From contig CAYFME010000014.1 in assembly GCA_964344145.1 (NCBI GenBank), positions 1 to 29,802 of the forward strand: 29,802 nucleotides of DNA, given 5' to 3'. Below, one piece after another: positions 29,784-29,802 of this stretch. The stretch's first letter is position 1, and every line of letters begins with the position of its first letter. The notes beneath the pieces are model-generated. The model made no database searches. It worked only from the letters and a program-made list of their open reading frames with translations, and had not been told where the DNA came from. This DNA comes from JABJOE01 sp964344145. Its GTDB lineage: Bacteria > Patescibacteriota > Patescibacteriia > UBA9934. The translations under genes were made by a program, and so were the position numbers.

Positions 29784-29802
29784 ATGGAGGCCTACGCCGA
29801 TG
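29784..29802 (+). CDS. Start of a G+C-rich gene, cut by the window end
   Basis: ATG at 29784 opens a frame (MEAYAD) to the window edge. The frame is also open upstream with G+C-rich codons, and no ribosome-binding site sits at normal distance, so the true start is uncertain. Composition resembles the other G+C-rich single genes. Confidence 0.25.

Overview
The window reads as chromosomal DNA of a Candidate Phyla Radiation (Patescibacteria) bacterium. Evidence: small tightly packed operons, a split transketolase, an RpiB-Rpe fusion, CPR-type secreted proteins, a 23S rRNA gene with a self-splicing-type intron, and sigma70 promoters whose TATACT -10 box lies only 6-8 bases before the ATG (leaderless or nearly leaderless mRNAs). 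I cannot name the phylum.

Layout. 1-4404: pentose-phosphate genes (RpiB-Rpe fusion, split transketolase) plus a secreted cupredoxin-like protein and a small SPW-type membrane protein. 4491-5334: a lone G+C-rich FliA/WhiG-type sigma factor. 5380-6596: rRNA pseudouridine synthase and membrane-anchored methyltransferase. 6597-6919: a strongly folded ~315-base element with perfect 22-bp inverted ends, placed between a -10 box and the next ATG. 6920-10510: two PfkB-family sugar kinases around a class II fructose-bisphosphate aldolase, then an anchored protein. 10512-13422: a diversity-generating retroelement (DGR) with reverse transcriptase (broken at a 9-base homopolymer), Avd, template repeat (TR), a hairpin, and a target gene whose last 41 codons are the variable repeat (VR). 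It is bracketed by a 54-bp 5' fragment and a full copy of a 2-hydroxyacid dehydrogenase gene. 13369-15085: dehydrogenase and anchored protein. 15185-15763: G+C-rich membrane protein. 15858: tRNA-Ala(UGC). 15992-18137: FG-GAP/L,D-transpeptidase and a histone H1-like protein. 18190-21241: a three-gene cassette (toroid-fold protein, sodium:solute symporter, TrmB-like regulator) between 23-bp direct repeats. 21243-23103: endonuclease Q and a membrane protein. 23275-24717: G+C-rich hypothetical protein and a nucleotidyltransferase. 24791-25051: a possible structured RNA. 25071-29118: 5S and 23S rRNA on the minus strand, the 23S carrying a group I-like intron with a LAGLIDADG endonuclease gene.

The best system is the DGR. 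TR and VR align without gaps over 123 bp. 19 of 29 template adenines differ in VR, against 3 of 94 other bases, which is the signature of adenine-directed mutagenic retrohoming. Unusual points are the opposite-strand Avd, the poly-G frameshift in the reverse transcriptase, and insertion into the 5' end of a metabolic gene that has been rebuilt downstream.

A second theme is a two-composition genome. Single G+C-rich genes (sigma factor, DGR target, membrane protein at 15185, hypothetical at 23275, probably the segment at 24824 and the gene starting at the right edge) sit one by one between average-composition operons, several with their own promoters or hairpin terminators. The 23S-5S unit has its own promoter about 430 bases upstream, and an outward promoter follows, so the 16S gene is apparently not directly linked.
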